NCBI RefSeq assembly: GCF_030285625.1
Contig: NZ_CP127294.1
Location: forward strand, 2,924,001 to 2,988,000
Direction: 5' to 3'
Source of the DNA: Amycolatopsis sp. 2-15
Lineage (GTDB): Bacteria > Actinomycetota > Actinomycetes > Mycobacteriales > Pseudonocardiaceae
Length of the DNA stretch: 64,000 bases
A program made the translations under genes and the position numbers. The first letter of the stretch is position 1; each line of letters begins with the position of its first letter. The notes below the pieces were generated by a model. That model made no database searches, was not told the DNA's origin, and saw only the letters and a program-made list of their open reading frames with translations. This document shows positions 63,223 through 64,000 of this stretch, one piece after another.

Positions 63223-64000
63223 GTGAACTGGTACGACCGCGTTTTCGTGGACACCGGCCGCGCCGCCGCGATGTGGGCGGTGGTCGGGTTCCTCGTCACG
63301 TTCGGGGTCGTCCGGGGCATCACGCGCCGGATCCGTGCGAAACACCACAAGCCGAAGGCGAAACGCGGCCTGCTCGGCGACATCCACATCGGCGGCGTCC
63401 ACGTGCACCACCAGGTGTGGGGCATCCTGCTGGTCCTGGTCGTCGGCGCGCTCGAGTTCCGGTTCTCGCCCGACGCGCCGTGGGGCGAGATCCTGGCCGC
63501 GCTGTTCGGGGTGGGCGCCGCGCTCGTGCTCGACGAGTTCGCGCTCTGGTTCTACCTCGACGACGTCTACTGGGCCGAAAACGGCCGCAAGTCCATCGAC
63601 GCCGTGCTCATCGGCGGTTCGCTGGGTGTCCTGTTGCTGCTCGAAGCGTCGCCGATCGGCGAGACGCGCGGGGAGTCGGCGATGTGGTCGTACCTGCTGG
63701 GCATCGCCGTGCACCTGGTCACGGCACTGTTCTGCCTGCTCAAGGGCAAGCTGGCGACGGGGGTGCTGGGTGTCGTCGTGCCGCTGATCGCCCTGGTCGG
63801 CGCGCTGCGGCTGGCGAAACCCGACTCGGCGTGGGCCCGGCGCCGCTACGCCGGGCGCAAGCTCGACCGGTCGCGCCGGCGGTTCGGCGTTCGCTACACC
63901 GCGCGCCACAACCGCCTGCGGGACCTCTTCGGCGGAACACCGACCCCGGACCTGAAGGAGAAACCCGTCAGCGGGAACGCGGGATCCGGCCGTCCGCACT
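63223..64000 (+). CDS. Integral membrane protein, C-terminus cut by window edge
   Basis: At least 259 residues; the GTG at 63223 has GGGGGAG upstream. Five to six hydrophobic segments (about 14-32, 60-76, 85-108, 120-140, 150-190). The histidine pattern GDIHIGGVHVHHQVWGILLV and the acidic pattern VLDEFALWFYLDDVYWAENG lie at membrane borders and suggest metal binding; they characterise a conserved actinobacterial membrane family without assigned function. The C-terminal arginine-rich cytoplasmic part runs off the window. Confidence 0.8.
   Translation, partial: MNWYDRVFVDTGRAAAMWAVVGFLVTFGVVRGITRRIRAKHHKPKAKRGLLGDIHIGGVHVHHQVWGILLVLVVGALEFRFSPDAPWGEILAALFGVGAALVLDEFALWFYLDDVYWAENGRKSIDAVLIGGSLGVLLLLEASPIGETRGESAMWSYLLGIAVHLVTALFCLLKGKLATGVLGVVVPLIALVGALRLAKPDSAWARRRYAGRKLDRSRRRFGVRYTARHNRLRDLFGGTPTPDLKEKPVSGNAGSGRPH

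Overview
The window is high-GC, densely packed, with GTG/TTG starts, strong GC3 bias, an Lsr2 nucleoid protein, Tat and LPXTG-type export signals and many actinobacterial families. It reads as the chromosome of a filamentous actinomycete of the Pseudonocardiaceae, most like Amycolatopsis. That is inferred from gene content and style; no rRNA or other phylogenetic anchor is present.

Layout. 1-7 kb: partial flotillin/NfeD pair, lsr2, a membrane protein, a Tat-exported metallophosphoesterase with a LamG-like domain, stand-alone trpF, an SGNH hydrolase. 7-27 kb: catabolic block. An AraC regulator and a hydrolase precede an HpaB-type flavin monooxygenase, a cupin and a flavin reductase. A 320-bp nested palindrome and a decayed two-gene remnant follow. 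Then comes a LysR-controlled, tightly coupled operon of the 3-hydroxyanthranilate / 2-aminomuconate meta pathway: aldehyde dehydrogenase, hydratase, acylating acetaldehyde dehydrogenase, aldolase, decarboxylase, RidA-type deaminase, 3-hydroxyanthranilate dioxygenase, ACMS decarboxylase, a variant tryptophan-dioxygenase-like enzyme, an FMN reductase and an MHS transporter. I infer that anthranilate (or a relative) is hydroxylated to 3-hydroxyanthranilate by the HpaB system and then cleaved to pyruvate and acetyl-CoA. A convergent MaoC / CMD / truncated acyl-CoA synthetase group ends at a deletion-like junction with an N-terminally truncated XRE regulator.

27.8-44.5 kb: argG (probably leaderless), a secreted Nep1-like protein, a PadR-controlled ABC exporter, a thioester-domain surface protein with a LANTG sorting signal, a 2.5-kb stretch of gene decay (frameshifted hydrolase, then a LuxR remnant fused to an epoxide-hydrolase remnant), a carboxylic acid reductase, a methyltransferase and an LCP protein. 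44.7-54.8 kb: a TetR-controlled SDR / saccharopine-dehydrogenase-like / acyl-CoA ligase operon with tandem operators, a DyP peroxidase plus encapsulin nanocompartment, a secreted serine protease, MarR-MFS, and an ArsR-type regulator.

54.8-64 kb: cell-envelope and small secreted proteins, an ion-channel-like protein, a NUDIX/NrtR-like protein flanked by dyads, and a two-gene module. In that module a purine-nucleosidase-fold enzyme ends in the same short QIG motif that begins the adjacent multi-pass membrane protein (11 identities in 21 aligned residues). This resembles effector/partner pairing through amyloid-type signalling motifs and is the best candidate for an undescribed system here. A cupin, a MOSC protein and a partial membrane protein close the window.
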